Shown here: positions 53,814 through 63,985 of the stretch, piece by piece
Layout of the letters: every line of letters begins with the position of its first letter
Numbering within the stretch: the stretch's first letter is position 1
Assembly: GCF_026672275.1 (NCBI RefSeq)
Contig: NZ_JANQCD010000006.1
Coordinates: 1-64,000, forward strand
Length of the DNA stretch: 64,000 bases
DNA from: Marinifilum sp. D737
GTDB taxonomy: Bacteria > Bacteroidota > Bacteroidia > Bacteroidales > Marinifilaceae
Reading direction: 5' to 3'
Notes under the pieces: generated by a model
What the model was told of the DNA's origin: nothing
Seen by the model: only the letters and a program-made list of their open reading frames with translations
Databases searched by the model: none
Translations under genes and position numbers: made by a program

Positions 53814-54299
53814 TTATTTGTAATTAGCTGGATTCAGGGCATCAGGACGCCAATTGTAAAGAAATGATTTAACCCGATTGAAATCATAACCTTTATCCTT
53901 TTCTAAATTCCCGGTGTTTTGAGTGTGGATTCTCTCTCCTTTAGCATTTAGAACCAGCATTACAGGAAAGCCAAAGCGTTGAGGATAACCAAGATCCATT
54001 AAAACGTCTTTGTTTTTATTTTCTTTGCTGTAATTTACCTCCAAGAATACATAATTATCATTCAAAAGCTTATTAATTTCTTCTTGGCTATGAAGATATC
54101 GGTGCATTTTAATGCACCATGGGCACCAATTACCCCCAACTTGAATTAAAACATGCTTCCCTTCTTTTTTTGCTTTAGCCACAGCCTCAATAAGATCCTT
54201 TTTTGCATCAGCATTTGGATTATAGATCCTTTGAGCTGATAAGCCATTCGTAATGAATAAGGCTAGACTTAAAGTCAAAAACAACTTAAATGTTTTCAT
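53814..54299 (-). CDS. Exported thioredoxin-fold protein
   Basis: A 161-residue protein with a signal peptide (MKTFKLFLTLSLALFITNGLSA) and a thioredoxin-like domain with WCPWC (Cys59, Cys62) and a cis-Pro region FGFPVML. The WCxWC style matches the thioredoxin_7 group. It probably reduces or isomerises disulfides in the periplasm. ATG 54299 is chosen since the signal peptide then begins normally; two more ATGs lie at 54323 and 54326. Confidence 0.86.
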   Translation of the reverse strand: MKTFKLFLTLSLALFITNGLSAQRIYNPNADAKKDLIEAVAKAKKEGKHVLIQVGGNWCPWCIKMHRYLHSQEEINKLLNDNYVFLEVNYSKENKNKDVLMDLGYPQRFGFPVMLVLNAKGERIHTQNTGNLEKDKGYDFNRVKSFLYNWRPDALNPANYK

Positions 54300-54543
54300 T
54301 TGTTCAGTATTTATATCATTCATCATGATTTAATTAATGTCCGAAATTAATGATTTATTTCAATGAGAGGAGTTTGAAATTGATTTTTAACAAGGAAATA
54401 ACAGCCTAACTTTATATCTTGTGTAATTATCGTCTAGATTGTTAGTGTTTTAAGGGGATATGTTATAAAAATACATTCAAACCCTATTCTTCTTACCTAA
54501 GAAATCATAGCTTTACGCAGGAAATTAAAAGAATTTAAATTGT

Positions 54544-55830
54544 ATGAGTACGCAAGGGAAAATAGACCTTAGTTTTGATAAAAACCACATTTGGCACCCT
54601 TACACCTCGATGAAAGATCCATTGCCAGTATATCCGGTGGTCTCAGCAGAGGGTGTAAAGTTAAAACTGGAAGATGGTCGTGAACTAATTGACGGAATGT
54701 CATCTTGGTGGTGCGCTGTTCATGGATACAATCATCCTGTGTTAAATGAAGCTGTTGAAAAGCAACTACAAAACATGTCTCATGTGATGTTCGGCGGTAT
54801 AACACACCAACCGGCAGTTGACCTTGCTAAGTTACTGGTAAAAATTACTCCTAAATCTTTAGAAAAAGTATTTTATTGCGACTCAGGTTCGGTTGCTGTT
54901 GAAGTTGCAATGAAAATGGCAATACAGTACAGATTTGCCACAAATAATCTTAAGAAGAATAAATTTCTTACAATACGCTCCGGTTATCATGGCGATACTT
55001 TTAATGCGATGTCAGTCTGTGATCCGGTTACCGGAATGCATGAAATTTTTACTGGAGTATTACCGATAAATTATTTTGTAGAAGCTCCCACTTGCAAATT
55101 TAATGAGGATTGGGATGAAGAAGCATTTGCTCCAATGGATAAAATGATTAGGGAGCATCATGGAGAATTAACAGCTGTTATCCTTGAGCCGATTGTTCAA
55201 GGTGCTGGTGGAATGAGATTCTACCATCCTGAATATTTAAAAAAATTGAGACTGATTTGTGATGAATTTGACATTTTATTGATATTGGATGAAATTGCAA
55301 CAGGATTTGGTAGAACTGGTAGGATGTTTGCCTGCGAATACGCAAATATAGAACCAGATATCATGACCGTCGGCAAGGCGATTACTGGTGGATATATGTC
55401 ATTTGCAGCAACTTTAACCAATTTAAAAGTAAGCGAAGGAATTTCTTCTGGCACACCAGGAAATTTTATGCATGGCCCTACTTTTATGGGAAATCCAATG
55501 GCTTGTGCTGTTGGGATAGCCAGTATTTCTCTGCTATTAAGCGATAATTGGCAAGCAAAAGTAAATAAGATAGAAAGTACTCTTGAACAGGAATTAAAGG
55601 CTGCAAGAAGCTTTAATAACGTTGCTGAAGTACGTATTTTAGGGGCAATTGGGGTTATTGAAATGAAAGAACCTGTTGATATGGCCAGTATGCAAAAGAA
55701 ATTTGTTGAAAATGGAATCTGGGTTCGTCCTTTTGGCAAGAATGTATACCTGATGCCTCCATTTGTTATTAGTGATGAAGATTTAATTTTCTTATGTAAA
55801 AAGCTTATTTCTATAGTTAAAGATTGTTAA
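54544..55830 (+). CDS. bioA: Adenosylmethionine-8-amino-7-oxononanoate aminotransferase
   Basis: A 428-residue PLP enzyme making 7,8-diaminononanoate in biotin synthesis. [14 protein letters not shown] and [16 protein letters not shown] are BioA hallmarks. [17 protein letters not shown] binds PLP, and the Schiff-base Lys is in [10 protein letters not shown]. It heads the operon bioA-F-G-C-D. No BirA operator could be recognised upstream. Confidence 0.96.
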   Translation: MSTQGKIDLSFDKNHIWHPYTSMKDPLPVYPVVSAEGVKLKLEDGRELIDGMSSWWCAVHGYNHPVLNEAVEKQLQNMSHVMFGGITHQPAVDLAKLLVKITPKSLEKVFYCDSGSVAVEVAMKMAIQYRFATNNLKKNKFLTIRSGYHGDTFNAMSVCDPVTGMHEIFTGVLPINYFVEAPTCKFNEDWDEEAFAPMDKMIREHHGELTAVILEPIVQGAGGMRFYHPEYLKKLRLICDEFDILLILDEIATGFGRTGRMFACEYANIEPDIMTVGKAITGGYMSFAATLTNLKVSEGISSGTPGNFMHGPTFMGNPMACAVGIASISLLLSDNWQAKVNKIESTLEQELKAARSFNNVAEVRILGAIGVIEMKEPVDMASMQKKFVENGIWVRPFGKNVYLMPPFVISDEDLIFLCKKLISIVKDC

Positions 55831-55837
55831 TATTGTG

Positions 55838-56959
55838 ATGAGTAGTTTATTGGATAAATACAAAGAGGAATTAAGCAAATTAGAGGATTCGGGAAACCTG
55901 AGATCACTAAAAAAAATCTCAGATAATGACTTCAAAGTGAACCTCTCCTCCAATGATTATTTAGGAGTAAGTAAGAAAAATATTCCAAGACCTAAGGGAA
56001 ATTCTTTTGGATCGGGTTCATCACGTTTACTGACGGGTAACTTTCCGGAATATGAACAGTTGGAAGAAGAATTAGAAAGATTATACTCGCGCTCCGCCCT
56101 ATTTTTTAACTCTGGATATCATGCAAATATCGGAATTTTATCCGCCTTATCCGGAAAAGGAGATTTAATCTTGTCAGATAAGTTAAATCATGCTAGTATT
56201 ATTGATGGAATTCGCCTATCGAATGCTGAATACATGCGTTTTAAGCACTTGGACTACAATCAGCTTGAAACAATATTGCAAAACAAAAGAAATCAATATG
56301 ATAAGGTATTTATTGTAAGTGAATCGATTTTTAGCATGGATGGTGATGAAGCTGATGTGCAAAGACTTATCGAATTAAAGAAAAAGTACAATTGCTTTTT
56401 ATATCTCGACGAAGCTCATTCCTTAGGAGTAAGAGGAGAAAAGGGATTAGGAATAGCCGAGGAGCTTGATTTCATGCCTGAAATAGACCTTTTGGTAGGT
56501 ACTTTTGGCAAAGCCATGAACTCAATAGGGGCATTTGTAATTTGTGATTCAATCATTAAAAAGTACCTGATTAATCGAATGAGATCCTTAATTTTCACAA
56601 CTGCCTTGCCTCCTATCGTAATCAGTTGGAATATTATCATGCTGCGCACTATCGTTAAAATGCAAATAGAAAGAGAGCATGTAATGATGTTAGCTAATAA
56701 ACTGAGAGATAAACTTATAGAATTAGGCTTAAAAACAGATGGTAATTCGAATATTGTTCCCGTAATTATCGGCGATAGTCAACAATGTGTAAATTTAGCT
56801 GAGTATCTGCAAAAGAAAGGATTTTTGGTCTTTCCAATTAGACCACCAGCTGTTCCTGTTGGCACTTCGCGTTTGCGTTTATCGATTTGTGCAGATATGA
56901 ACTGGGAAGAACTACAAGATGTACCACGATTGATAAAAGAATATTGCAATGAAAACTAA
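55838..56959 (+). CDS. bioF: 8-amino-7-oxononanoate synthase
   Basis: A 373-residue PLP enzyme condensing pimeloyl-ACP (or CoA) with alanine. GSGSSRLLTGNFPEYEQLEEEL, HASIIDGIRLS, LDEAHSLGVRGEKG, and the Schiff-base Lys in GTFGKAMNSIG. ATG 55838 is preferred to GTG 55835. Its end overlaps bioG by 11 nt. Confidence 0.94.
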   Translation: MSSLLDKYKEELSKLEDSGNLRSLKKISDNDFKVNLSSNDYLGVSKKNIPRPKGNSFGSGSSRLLTGNFPEYEQLEEELERLYSRSALFFNSGYHANIGILSALSGKGDLILSDKLNHASIIDGIRLSNAEYMRFKHLDYNQLETILQNKRNQYDKVFIVSESIFSMDGDEADVQRLIELKKKYNCFLYLDEAHSLGVRGEKGLGIAEELDFMPEIDLLVGTFGKAMNSIGAFVICDSIIKKYLINRMRSLIFTTALPPIVISWNIIMLRTIVKMQIEREHVMMLANKLRDKLIELGLKTDGNSNIVPVIIGDSQQCVNLAEYLQKKGFLVFPIRPPAVPVGTSRLRLSICADMNWEELQDVPRLIKEYCNEN

Positions 56960-57638
56960 ATGGTTACATAAAACTTCAAAAAAGAAGTGTATTCTTTTTT
57001 TTAACGGATGGAGCTGTGATGAAAAGCCATTGCAGCATTTAAATTCAAAGGAATATGATATTCTTAGTTGCTATGATTATAGAGATGTTTTACTTCCTAA
57101 GGAGGTGAATCGTATTTTTGAAAATTACGATAAAGTTTATCTTATAGCATGGTCTTTAGGTGTTTACGCTGCAAATCTTTTATTGAAAAATCGAAAAAGT
57201 TTATTTGCTGACGCAATCGCTATTAATGGTACCATAAATCCAATTGATAACCTAAAAGGTATACCTCCTGCAGTTTTTCAGGCTACTATAGATGGGCTGA
57301 ATTTAAAGAGTTTGGAAAAATTTTGGATGAGAATGTGTGGAGGAAAATCTGCCTTTACTCTCTTTAAATTGAATGTTCCAAATAGGGAATTCGATAATCA
57401 GTTACTGGAATTGAAAGAGCTTCAGAAGCTTGTTCAAAACCACTTTGTAGATTGGAACATATACAACAAAGCCTTAATTGGCAAACAGGATTTAATATTT
57501 TCTGCAGACAATCAAAAACTTGCATGGAAAGAATCTATTGATATTGTAGAAAGAGAATATCCTCATTATTGCTTTGATAAATGGAATTCGTGGGATGAGA
57601 TAATTGAAGATTTAAGTCGTGGGAAATCAGAATGTTAA
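56949..57638 (+). CDS. bioG: Pimeloyl-ACP methyl ester esterase BioG
   Basis: A 229-residue BioG-family (DUF452) alpha/beta hydrolase that removes the methyl group from pimeloyl-ACP methyl ester. ILFFNGWSCDE forms the oxyanion region and LIAWSLGVYAA the nucleophile elbow with Ser. BioG replaces BioH here. It overlaps bioF (11 nt) and bioC (20 nt). Confidence 0.93.
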   Translation: MKTKWLHKTSKKKCILFFNGWSCDEKPLQHLNSKEYDILSCYDYRDVLLPKEVNRIFENYDKVYLIAWSLGVYAANLLLKNRKSLFADAIAINGTINPIDNLKGIPPAVFQATIDGLNLKSLEKFWMRMCGGKSAFTLFKLNVPNREFDNQLLELKELQKLVQNHFVDWNIYNKALIGKQDLIFSADNQKLAWKESIDIVEREYPHYCFDKWNSWDEIIEDLSRGKSEC

Positions 57639-58380
57639 TAAAGAAAATGTTCAAAAAAGCTTTGTAAAAAGCATTGAAACTTATCGCAAGCATGCTATAG
57701 TACAAGAAGCTATTGCATCGAGACTAATAAATGAGTTACTGAACATTAAAAAGGATAATTTTCAGAAGGTTCTTGAAATTGGATGTGGACCAGCGGTTCT
57801 AACCGAGAAGTTTTTTCGCCATTTTAGGGCAACGGAATACTTTGCCAATGATATCGTTGAAGAGTATAAAGATGTACTGCAAAACATAGACAATAGTATT
57901 CGATTTTTTGGAGGAGATATTGAGTCAATTGATCTCCCTAAGAATCTTGATTTGGTCATATCAAGTTCTACTTTTCAATGGTTTACGGATTTGGAGTTGT
58001 TTCTGAGTAATATTTATGATGTCCTAAACCCCGAATCTCTGTTGGTATTTAGCTCCTTTGGCCCTGATAACTATCGAGAGATTAGGGATGTAGAAGGAAA
58101 AGGATTAAACTATTTATCATTTGGAAAGCATGAAAGATTACTGTCTGATAAATTCGAAATCATATGGAGTGATAGAGAAACAATCAAAAGATACTTTGCT
58201 GACCCGGTAGGTGTATTAAAGCACATGAAGCAAACTGGAGTAAATGGACTTCCTGGTAAAGTATGGACAAAGAGTGACTTAAAAAGATTTGAAGAGGATT
58301 ATTCGGACCTATTTGGAACCGAATTAGGTGTTCCTCTAACCTATCAGCCAATTTACTTTATTGCAAAACCTAAAAAATAA
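57619..58380 (+). CDS. bioC: Malonyl-ACP O-methyltransferase BioC
   Basis: A 253-residue SAM methyltransferase that masks malonyl-ACP for entry into fatty-acid synthesis. VQKSFVKSIETYRKHAIVQ at the N-terminus is typical of BioC; SAM motif I is LEIGCGPAVLTEKF; SSSTFQWFTDLELF follows. The start is GTG at 57619 with a 20-nt overlap with bioG, so translation is coupled. Confidence 0.93.
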   Translation: MGNQNVNKENVQKSFVKSIETYRKHAIVQEAIASRLINELLNIKKDNFQKVLEIGCGPAVLTEKFFRHFRATEYFANDIVEEYKDVLQNIDNSIRFFGGDIESIDLPKNLDLVISSSTFQWFTDLELFLSNIYDVLNPESLLVFSSFGPDNYREIRDVEGKGLNYLSFGKHERLLSDKFEIIWSDRETIKRYFADPVGVLKHMKQTGVNGLPGKVWTKSDLKRFEEDYSDLFGTELGVPLTYQPIYFIAKPKK

Positions 58381-58385
58381 ATTAC

Positions 58386-59063
58386 ATGTCGATATATTTT
58401 ATTGCTGGCATCGATACAGATGCTGGAAAATCTTTTGCCACAGGACTATTAGCCAAGCACTTACTAAACAAGCAAGTGAATGTTGTAACACAAAAATTTG
58501 CACAAACAGGTTGTAAAGGAATATCAGAAGACATTCAAACTCATCGCGAAATAATGGGGATTGAATTGATGGATGTTGATAAAAACAGAACCACTTGTCC
58601 TTTTGTTTTCGACTATCCTGCATCGCCTCATTTGGCTGCTGAAATGCAAAATAAAACAATCGATATTGAGAAAATTAACAATTCAAGTAAACAATTAGAT
58701 GATGAGTTTGAAGTTGTTCTACTTGAAGGTGTTGGAGGCTTGAATGTTCCTATTACATTAGATTATTCACTACTGGATTTTCTGGAGGAAAAGAAATATC
58801 CAACCATTTTGGTTAGCTCATCTAAATTGGGTAGTATCAATCACACACTACTCAGCCTGGAGATTTTGCAAAAAAGAAATATTCCACTGCATGGCTTAAT
58901 TTATAATCACTTTCCTGCCAATAGTGAATTTATTTTGAAAGACTCAATAAAAGTTTTCGAACACTATTTGAAAAAAATGAATTTTGATTGTCCGATTGTT
59001 GAGATTCCAGTAATTGATGATTTGAAAAAATCAGAAGTTGATTTCTCTGCATTTTTCGAATGA
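58386..59063 (+). CDS. bioD: Dethiobiotin synthetase
   Basis: A 225-residue ATP-dependent enzyme closing the ureido ring with CO2. P-loop GIDTDAGKSFATG, LLEGVGGLNVPIT for substrate, and VSSSKLGSINHTLLS. Five nucleotides after bioC; it closes the operon. bioB, for the final sulfur insertion, must lie elsewhere. Confidence 0.95.
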   Translation: MSIYFIAGIDTDAGKSFATGLLAKHLLNKQVNVVTQKFAQTGCKGISEDIQTHREIMGIELMDVDKNRTTCPFVFDYPASPHLAAEMQNKTIDIEKINNSSKQLDDEFEVVLLEGVGGLNVPITLDYSLLDFLEEKKYPTILVSSSKLGSINHTLLSLEILQKRNIPLHGLIYNHFPANSEFILKDSIKVFEHYLKKMNFDCPIVEIPVIDDLKKSEVDFSAFFE

Positions 59064-59460
59064 AAATTTCCAAAAACTAGAATGTGATAAATTTCACAAA
59101 AACAGTAAAAAATTTTAAGCGAAAATACATAAATATTCTGACCATTATCTAAGGCAGCAAATAAATAATCGATTCTGAGAGACTTTAAAACTCACATAAA
59201 GTTGATAAACTACCGGATATTCAGCTATTTGAGATAAAATTAAACAATACTCAATCAACCAAGATCTAGGAAAAGACCGGCTTTTTTATGCCATTTTTTG
59301 TAAAAAAGATATTTTTTAAATTTAAAACAGATAAAAAGATCCAATAATGCTTGTAACTTAAACGAAATTTCTATTTTTTTGTATACCCTTATTTAAAAAG
59401 ATTCCATATAGATAAAATCATAGGGAATTGAGGGAAGAATCAAAAAAATAGCAAAATTGT
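59064..59460. other. Gene-free stretch after the biotin operon
   Basis: 397 bp without a credible frame. A weak AAAAG/CTTTT stem with T6 near 59270-59287 may end the bio operon. No tRNA, riboswitch or clear promoter was recognised. Confidence 0.5.
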
Positions 59461-60105
59461 ATGAGATCACATAAAGTTATTGAAATTAGAAATCTTACTC
59501 CATCTACTTATGTTATAAAAATGGAGAAGAAAGATTTTACTTTTAAAACTGGACAATATATCACTTTAGGATTTTCTGGCAGTATCGACCGAAGAGAATA
59601 TTCCATTTATAGTTCTGAACAAGATAATTTTTTAGAGGTATTGATTAAAGAGGTGGAAGGTGGTTTGGTTTCGAAGAAACTAAAGAGGTGTAAACCTGGA
59701 GATTACCTTGATATTGATGGGCCATTTGGTCATTTTTCCTTAAAGGAAGATGAAATATCCAAAAAGAAATTTTTGTTTATTGCTACGGGAACAGGCATCT
59801 CTCCTATTCACAGCTTCATTGCTACTCATCCTAATATGGATTACCAATTGTTGCATGGAGTAAGAATGAAGGAAGAAGCCTATGAAAGGGAATCCTACCA
59901 AAACAACAACTATATACTATGTACTTCCAGAGAAAAATCTGGTGATTTTCATGGAAGAGTTACAGAATATTTGAAAGAAAACCCGGTGCCTTCTGATACA
60001 GTATGCTATTTGTGTGGCAATTGCCACATGATTTATGAAGCATACGATATTCTTGAGAAGCAAGGAATTAACTTAGGTCCTATTCATACGGAAGTATATT
60101 TTTAA
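59461..60105 (+). CDS. Ferredoxin-NADP reductase-like flavoprotein
   Basis: A 214-residue reductase with an FAD-binding barrel (REYSIYSSEQDNFLEVLIKEVEGG carries the R-x-Y-S motif) and an NAD(P) domain (FIATGTGISPIHSFI; YLCGNCHMIYEAYDIL). It lacks an iron-sulfur domain, so it needs a separate electron partner, perhaps ferredoxin. Isolated gene upstream of two methylthiotransferases; it could supply electrons to them, but that is speculative. Confidence 0.87.
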   Translation: MRSHKVIEIRNLTPSTYVIKMEKKDFTFKTGQYITLGFSGSIDRREYSIYSSEQDNFLEVLIKEVEGGLVSKKLKRCKPGDYLDIDGPFGHFSLKEDEISKKKFLFIATGTGISPIHSFIATHPNMDYQLLHGVRMKEEAYERESYQNNNYILCTSREKSGDFHGRVTEYLKENPVPSDTVCYLCGNCHMIYEAYDILEKQGINLGPIHTEVYF

Positions 60106-60190
60106 AATGTTATAAACTAATTAAATGGGTAAACAAATTGTTTGTAAAAATCAATTGAATTGACTCATTATAATTCTTAATTATTGAAGA

Positions 60191-61534
60191 ATGAAATATC
60201 ACTTAGTATCATTGGGTTGCCAAATGAATGCTTCCGATGGAGAACGTGTTCGTGCAGTTATTGAAAAAATGGGATACCAATGGACCGATCGTGAAGAGGA
60301 GGCTAATTTAATTGGAATATTGGCATGTTCGGTGCGACAAAAAGCGATTGATAAAGTATATTCCAAAATTCATAAGTGGAATATTTGGAAGAACAAGAGA
60401 AACCTTGTAACCTTTGTTTCCGGTTGTATCTTACCATCTGATTTAGAGAAGTTTTTAAAATTGTTCGACATCATATTTCAGATGAAAGATTTGCCAAAAT
60501 TGCCTGAAATGATTCAGCAATATGGAATTGCTACTCCTGTGGGATTGCAAAATGGTTTTGATTCTCAGAACGAAAACATTTCGGAATTTTGGAATGTGAA
60601 ACCAAATTACACTTCAAATTTTGAGGCATTTGTGCCAATACAAAATGGCTGTGATAAGTTTTGTTCCTTTTGTGCTGTACCATATACCAGAGGTAGAGAG
60701 GTGTCTCGTCCATCTGATGAAATCATAAATGAGCTTAAAAACCTGGTAGAAAAAGGGTTCAAATCCATTACCTTACTAGGACAGAATGTTAATTCTTATG
60801 GATTAGATAAAAATGGTGAAGAGATTGATTTCCCGGAACTTTTGAGACGCATTGGTCAGTTAGGGAATCAATTAAAGAAGGAATTTTGGGTTTATTTTAC
60901 TTCTCCACATCCTCGTGACATGACAGATGAAGTGATTGAGGTAATTGCTGAATATGATTGCCTTGCAAAGCAGATTCACCTGCCTATTCAATCGGGCGAT
61001 GATAAGGTTTTGATTCATATGAACAGAAAACATGGTGTTGAGAAATATCGCCAAATCGTTCAAACCATACGAAGATTAATACCTCAGGCAACTTTGTTTA
61101 CTGATATTATTGTTGGATTTACGGGTGAAAATGACAAGCAGTTCGAAAATACACGAAAAGCTATGGATGAATTCCAGTACAATATGGCATATATTGCAAT
61201 GTACTCTCCTCGTCCAGGAGCTTTAAGCCACAGATGGTTTGATGATGTAAGCTTAGATATAAAAAAACAACGCCATCATCAGTTGACCGAGGACTTAAAA
61301 ATTCACTCCAGAGCTTATAATGAAGGTATGGTAGGAAAAACATTCAGAGTTTTGGTAAAAGGAGAAGCAAGACATTTAGGATATTTGGCTGCATTAACAG
61401 AAGGAAAGATAAATGTTCGATTTTTATCGTCGGACAAGGCTTTAATAGGTGAGTTTGTTGATATTAAAATTACATCGGCTGCTGATTTTTCGGTTGAAGG
61501 AGAATTGGTTGTTGTAAATGAAAAAGTAGCGTGA
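60191..61534 (+). CDS. miaB: MiaB-like tRNA methylthiotransferase
   Basis: A 447-residue radical-SAM enzyme. The N-terminal MTTase domain has cysteines in SLGCQMN, LACSVRQKA and VSGCIL. The SAM motif is CDKFCSFC with the MiaB-type VPYTRGREVSRP. A TRAM domain follows at about 375-445. It probably converts i6A37 to ms2i6A37 in tRNA. The ACSVRQKA variant and SLGCQMN start differ slightly from textbook MiaB, so a related subfamily is possible. Its stop overlaps the mtaB start (GTGA). Confidence 0.87.
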   Translation: MKYHLVSLGCQMNASDGERVRAVIEKMGYQWTDREEEANLIGILACSVRQKAIDKVYSKIHKWNIWKNKRNLVTFVSGCILPSDLEKFLKLFDIIFQMKDLPKLPEMIQQYGIATPVGLQNGFDSQNENISEFWNVKPNYTSNFEAFVPIQNGCDKFCSFCAVPYTRGREVSRPSDEIINELKNLVEKGFKSITLLGQNVNSYGLDKNGEEIDFPELLRRIGQLGNQLKKEFWVYFTSPHPRDMTDEVIEVIAEYDCLAKQIHLPIQSGDDKVLIHMNRKHGVEKYRQIVQTIRRLIPQATLFTDIIVGFTGENDKQFENTRKAMDEFQYNMAYIAMYSPRPGALSHRWFDDVSLDIKKQRHHQLTEDLKIHSRAYNEGMVGKTFRVLVKGEARHLGYLAALTEGKINVRFLSSDKALIGEFVDIKITSAADFSVEGELVVVNEKVA

Positions 61535-62814
61535 AAAAAGTAGCTTTTAAAACTTTAGGTTGTAGATTAAATCAGTATGAAACAGATGCCATAGCTTCTC
61601 AGTTTCAGAACAATGGCTTTAAACTGGTTCCCTTTGATAAGGAGGCGGATGTGTATGTAATTAACTCATGTACCGTTACGCATCAAAGTGATCATAAATC
61701 TAGAAACTTTATCAATCAGGCAAACCGAAAAAATCCGGATTCTGTTTTGGTGGTAACCGGATGTATGGCAAACAATGCCAAAGATGAATTAGAGGGGCGA
61801 GATGAAATTAATTATGTGGTGGAAAATGACCAAAAAAGTTCGGTTTACTCATTGGTAGAAGCACATTATAATGGTGAAATTTTTCATCCATCAAAGGTAA
61901 ATTCTGATCTGTTCTCATACGGTTCAACAGATAAAGGGTTTCACACAAGAAGTATGATTAAAATACAGGATGGCTGTGATAATTTCTGTACATTTTGTAT
62001 CATCCCATCGGTGCGTGGCAGAGCTGTAAGCAGGTCTATACAGGACGTTTTAGACAACGTAAAAAGTGTAGTTGCAAATGGTGCGAAAGAGGTGGTTTTA
62101 ACTGGAGTAAACATAGGCCGCTACGAATATAAAAAATACAAATTCGATGATATAGTGGAGCAAATTCTCGATTTGGATGGAGATTTTCGATTGCGCATTT
62201 CATCTATAGAACCCGATGGATTTGGTGATAAATTTCTAAGTCTGTTAAACCATCCTAAGATGACTCCTCACCTTCATCTTTGTTTGCAAAGTGGATCAGA
62301 ACCTATTCTTTTGCAGATGAGACGAATGTATAATATTAAACGATTTAAGGAAATTGTAAATAAAGTTCGTTCAGTTCGTCCTGACTTTAATATCACTACG
62401 GATATTATCATTGGATTTCCTAACGAATCTGATCAAGATTTTGAATCTACATGTAATATCATAAAAGAGCTGAAATTTGGCCATGTTCATGCTTTTAAAT
62501 ATTCGATAAGGAAAGGAACAAGAGCCGAACGAATGACAGAACAGGTTGATGAAAAAATTAAAACTTTAAGAAGTGAAACCTTAAGAGAGATTGCTGATGA
62601 TGTTAAACTTCAATATAGAAATCAGTTTATTGGTAAAGAACAAATTGTTTTGGTAGAAAAAACGGATGGTGAAAACGCAAAAGGATACGGAGAACATTAC
62701 GTGCCAGTAGAGTTTAAGGGATACGAACTTAAGAAGAATCATTTCTATAAAGTAAAAATAACTGATATTAATAAGGATATAGATCCTGTATTGATTGGCG
62801 AACAAGTAAAATAA
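61531..62814 (+). CDS. mtaB: tRNA t6A37 methylthiotransferase MtaB
   Basis: A 427-residue radical-SAM enzyme converting t6A37 to ms2t6A37. MKKVAFKTLGCRLNQYETDAI is the MtaB signature; further cysteines are in NSCTVTHQSD and TGCMAN; the SAM motif is CDNFCTFC followed by IIPSVRGRAVSR; a TRAM domain ends it. Start GTG at 61531, in a 4-nt overlap with the MiaB-like gene, so both are made together. Confidence 0.93.
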   Translation: MKKVAFKTLGCRLNQYETDAIASQFQNNGFKLVPFDKEADVYVINSCTVTHQSDHKSRNFINQANRKNPDSVLVVTGCMANNAKDELEGRDEINYVVENDQKSSVYSLVEAHYNGEIFHPSKVNSDLFSYGSTDKGFHTRSMIKIQDGCDNFCTFCIIPSVRGRAVSRSIQDVLDNVKSVVANGAKEVVLTGVNIGRYEYKKYKFDDIVEQILDLDGDFRLRISSIEPDGFGDKFLSLLNHPKMTPHLHLCLQSGSEPILLQMRRMYNIKRFKEIVNKVRSVRPDFNITTDIIIGFPNESDQDFESTCNIIKELKFGHVHAFKYSIRKGTRAERMTEQVDEKIKTLRSETLREIADDVKLQYRNQFIGKEQIVLVEKTDGENAKGYGEHYVPVEFKGYELKKNHFYKVKITDINKDIDPVLIGEQVK

Positions 62815-62841
62815 AAAAAGACGCATTTTGCGTCTTTTTTT
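62813..62841. terminator. Shared terminator of mtaB and the stress-protein gene
   Basis: AAAAAGACGCA pairs perfectly with TGCGTCTTTTT around TTT, with T runs on both strands, between two convergent genes. Confidence 0.88.
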
Positions 62842-62860
62842 ATTAGTTCTAATCAATTAT

Positions 62861-63985
62861 CTAATGGAATACTAATATTGGCATATGTGTTTTAATAAAT
62901 AGTTTTCGTGACATTTGACCGAAGAATAATCTTTGCAACAAATTGTGTTTTCTTGCTAAAATGGCAATCAATCCAACATCATGATCATGGATATATTTGT
63001 CAATCCCTTCCATCTTTTCATCTTCATGAATTATTCTACAGCTTACATCAGAATCTCCTAATGCTCGCTTTAAATACTTGCGGATAATTTGCATTCGGTG
63101 TTCTTCCATTGGATCATCTGTGGATTTATCATCGAAATGAACACAATGAATTTTCATATCGTAAGGTTGTGTAATGTATTTAAGATTGGCAATCGCTCTA
63201 AAATCTGCTTTATCAAAATCAGTCGCATACATGATATTGCGAATCTCATCAAAATCAACTTCATCGCCCTGATCGGATAAAATCAACATAGGCACATCAG
63301 TTTCTTCAATTACATTGGAAACTACACTTCCTAAAAGGTTTGTTGTACCCGCAGTTTCGCCTCTACTACCCATTATCATTAAATCGGGTTGATACTTATT
63401 ACACATGTTTAAAATTTCGGAAGATGCAGTTCCTCCACTAAGTGCATAATCCACCTCAATTCCTTCAACCTTCTCCTTCTCTAGTCTATTACGGATATCG
63501 TAATACAATTCTTTAATTTTCGCCTTTGCATTCTTCTCTACCTCTGATAATACCTCTACAACCGTGGAGTTGTATGTATAGCTATCGGAAAATGGAACAG
63601 TTTCTATGGCTGAAGCAAAATAGGTATGAAAAAGTAAAATATCAGCATTAAACTTCTTCGCTATTCCCACTGCAGAATCGCATAATTTCGGAGAGAAATC
63701 TGAAAAATCAACAGGAACTAAAATGCGATTTACATCAATATTCTGATGTGGAAAAGCTGCATCTAAATCTTCCTGTGCGTAACTTAAATCAAGCTCTTCT
63801 ATAATTTTTAAAGCTCGATAGAGATCTTCTTCTTTTATTCTAACCTTTACTCCTCCTCCAATGGCGGATTGAATCAGGTTTAAATTTTTCAAATAGCACT
63901 CTACTCCTTCTGATTCCAGACGAGTTTGAAGCAACTGGGCTCTAGAGTAACTATAGGTCGCTAATGTTATCATCCTGTCCTTCAT
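62861..63985 (-). CDS. Tandem universal stress protein with N-terminal DUF2007-like domain
   Basis: A 374-residue cytosolic protein. Residues 1-70 (ITLATYSYSRAQLLQTRLESEGVECYL) resemble the DUF2007 putative signal-transducing domain. Two UspA domains follow, about 88-238 and 245-374. The first has the ATP-binding pattern GSRGETAGTTNLLGSVV; the second (IAILARKHNLLQRLFFGQMSRKLF) does not, so only one site may bind nucleotide. It is probably a stress or energy-status regulator. Confidence 0.85.
   Translation of the reverse strand: MKDRMITLATYSYSRAQLLQTRLESEGVECYLKNLNLIQSAIGGGVKVRIKEEDLYRALKIIEELDLSYAQEDLDAAFPHQNIDVNRILVPVDFSDFSPKLCDSAVGIAKKFNADILLFHTYFASAIETVPFSDSYTYNSTVVEVLSEVEKNAKAKIKELYYDIRNRLEKEKVEGIEVDYALSGGTASSEILNMCNKYQPDLMIMGSRGETAGTTNLLGSVVSNVIEETDVPMLILSDQGDEVDFDEIRNIMYATDFDKADFRAIANLKYITQPYDMKIHCVHFDDKSTDDPMEEHRMQIIRKYLKRALGDSDVSCRIIHEDEKMEGIDKYIHDHDVGLIAILARKHNLLQRLFFGQMSRKLFIKTHMPILVFH

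Noticed and set aside
54300-54326. Nine-residue extension of the thioredoxin-like protein
   Set aside because: ATGs exist, but the extension would place polar residues before a normal signal peptide; the shorter start is more likely.
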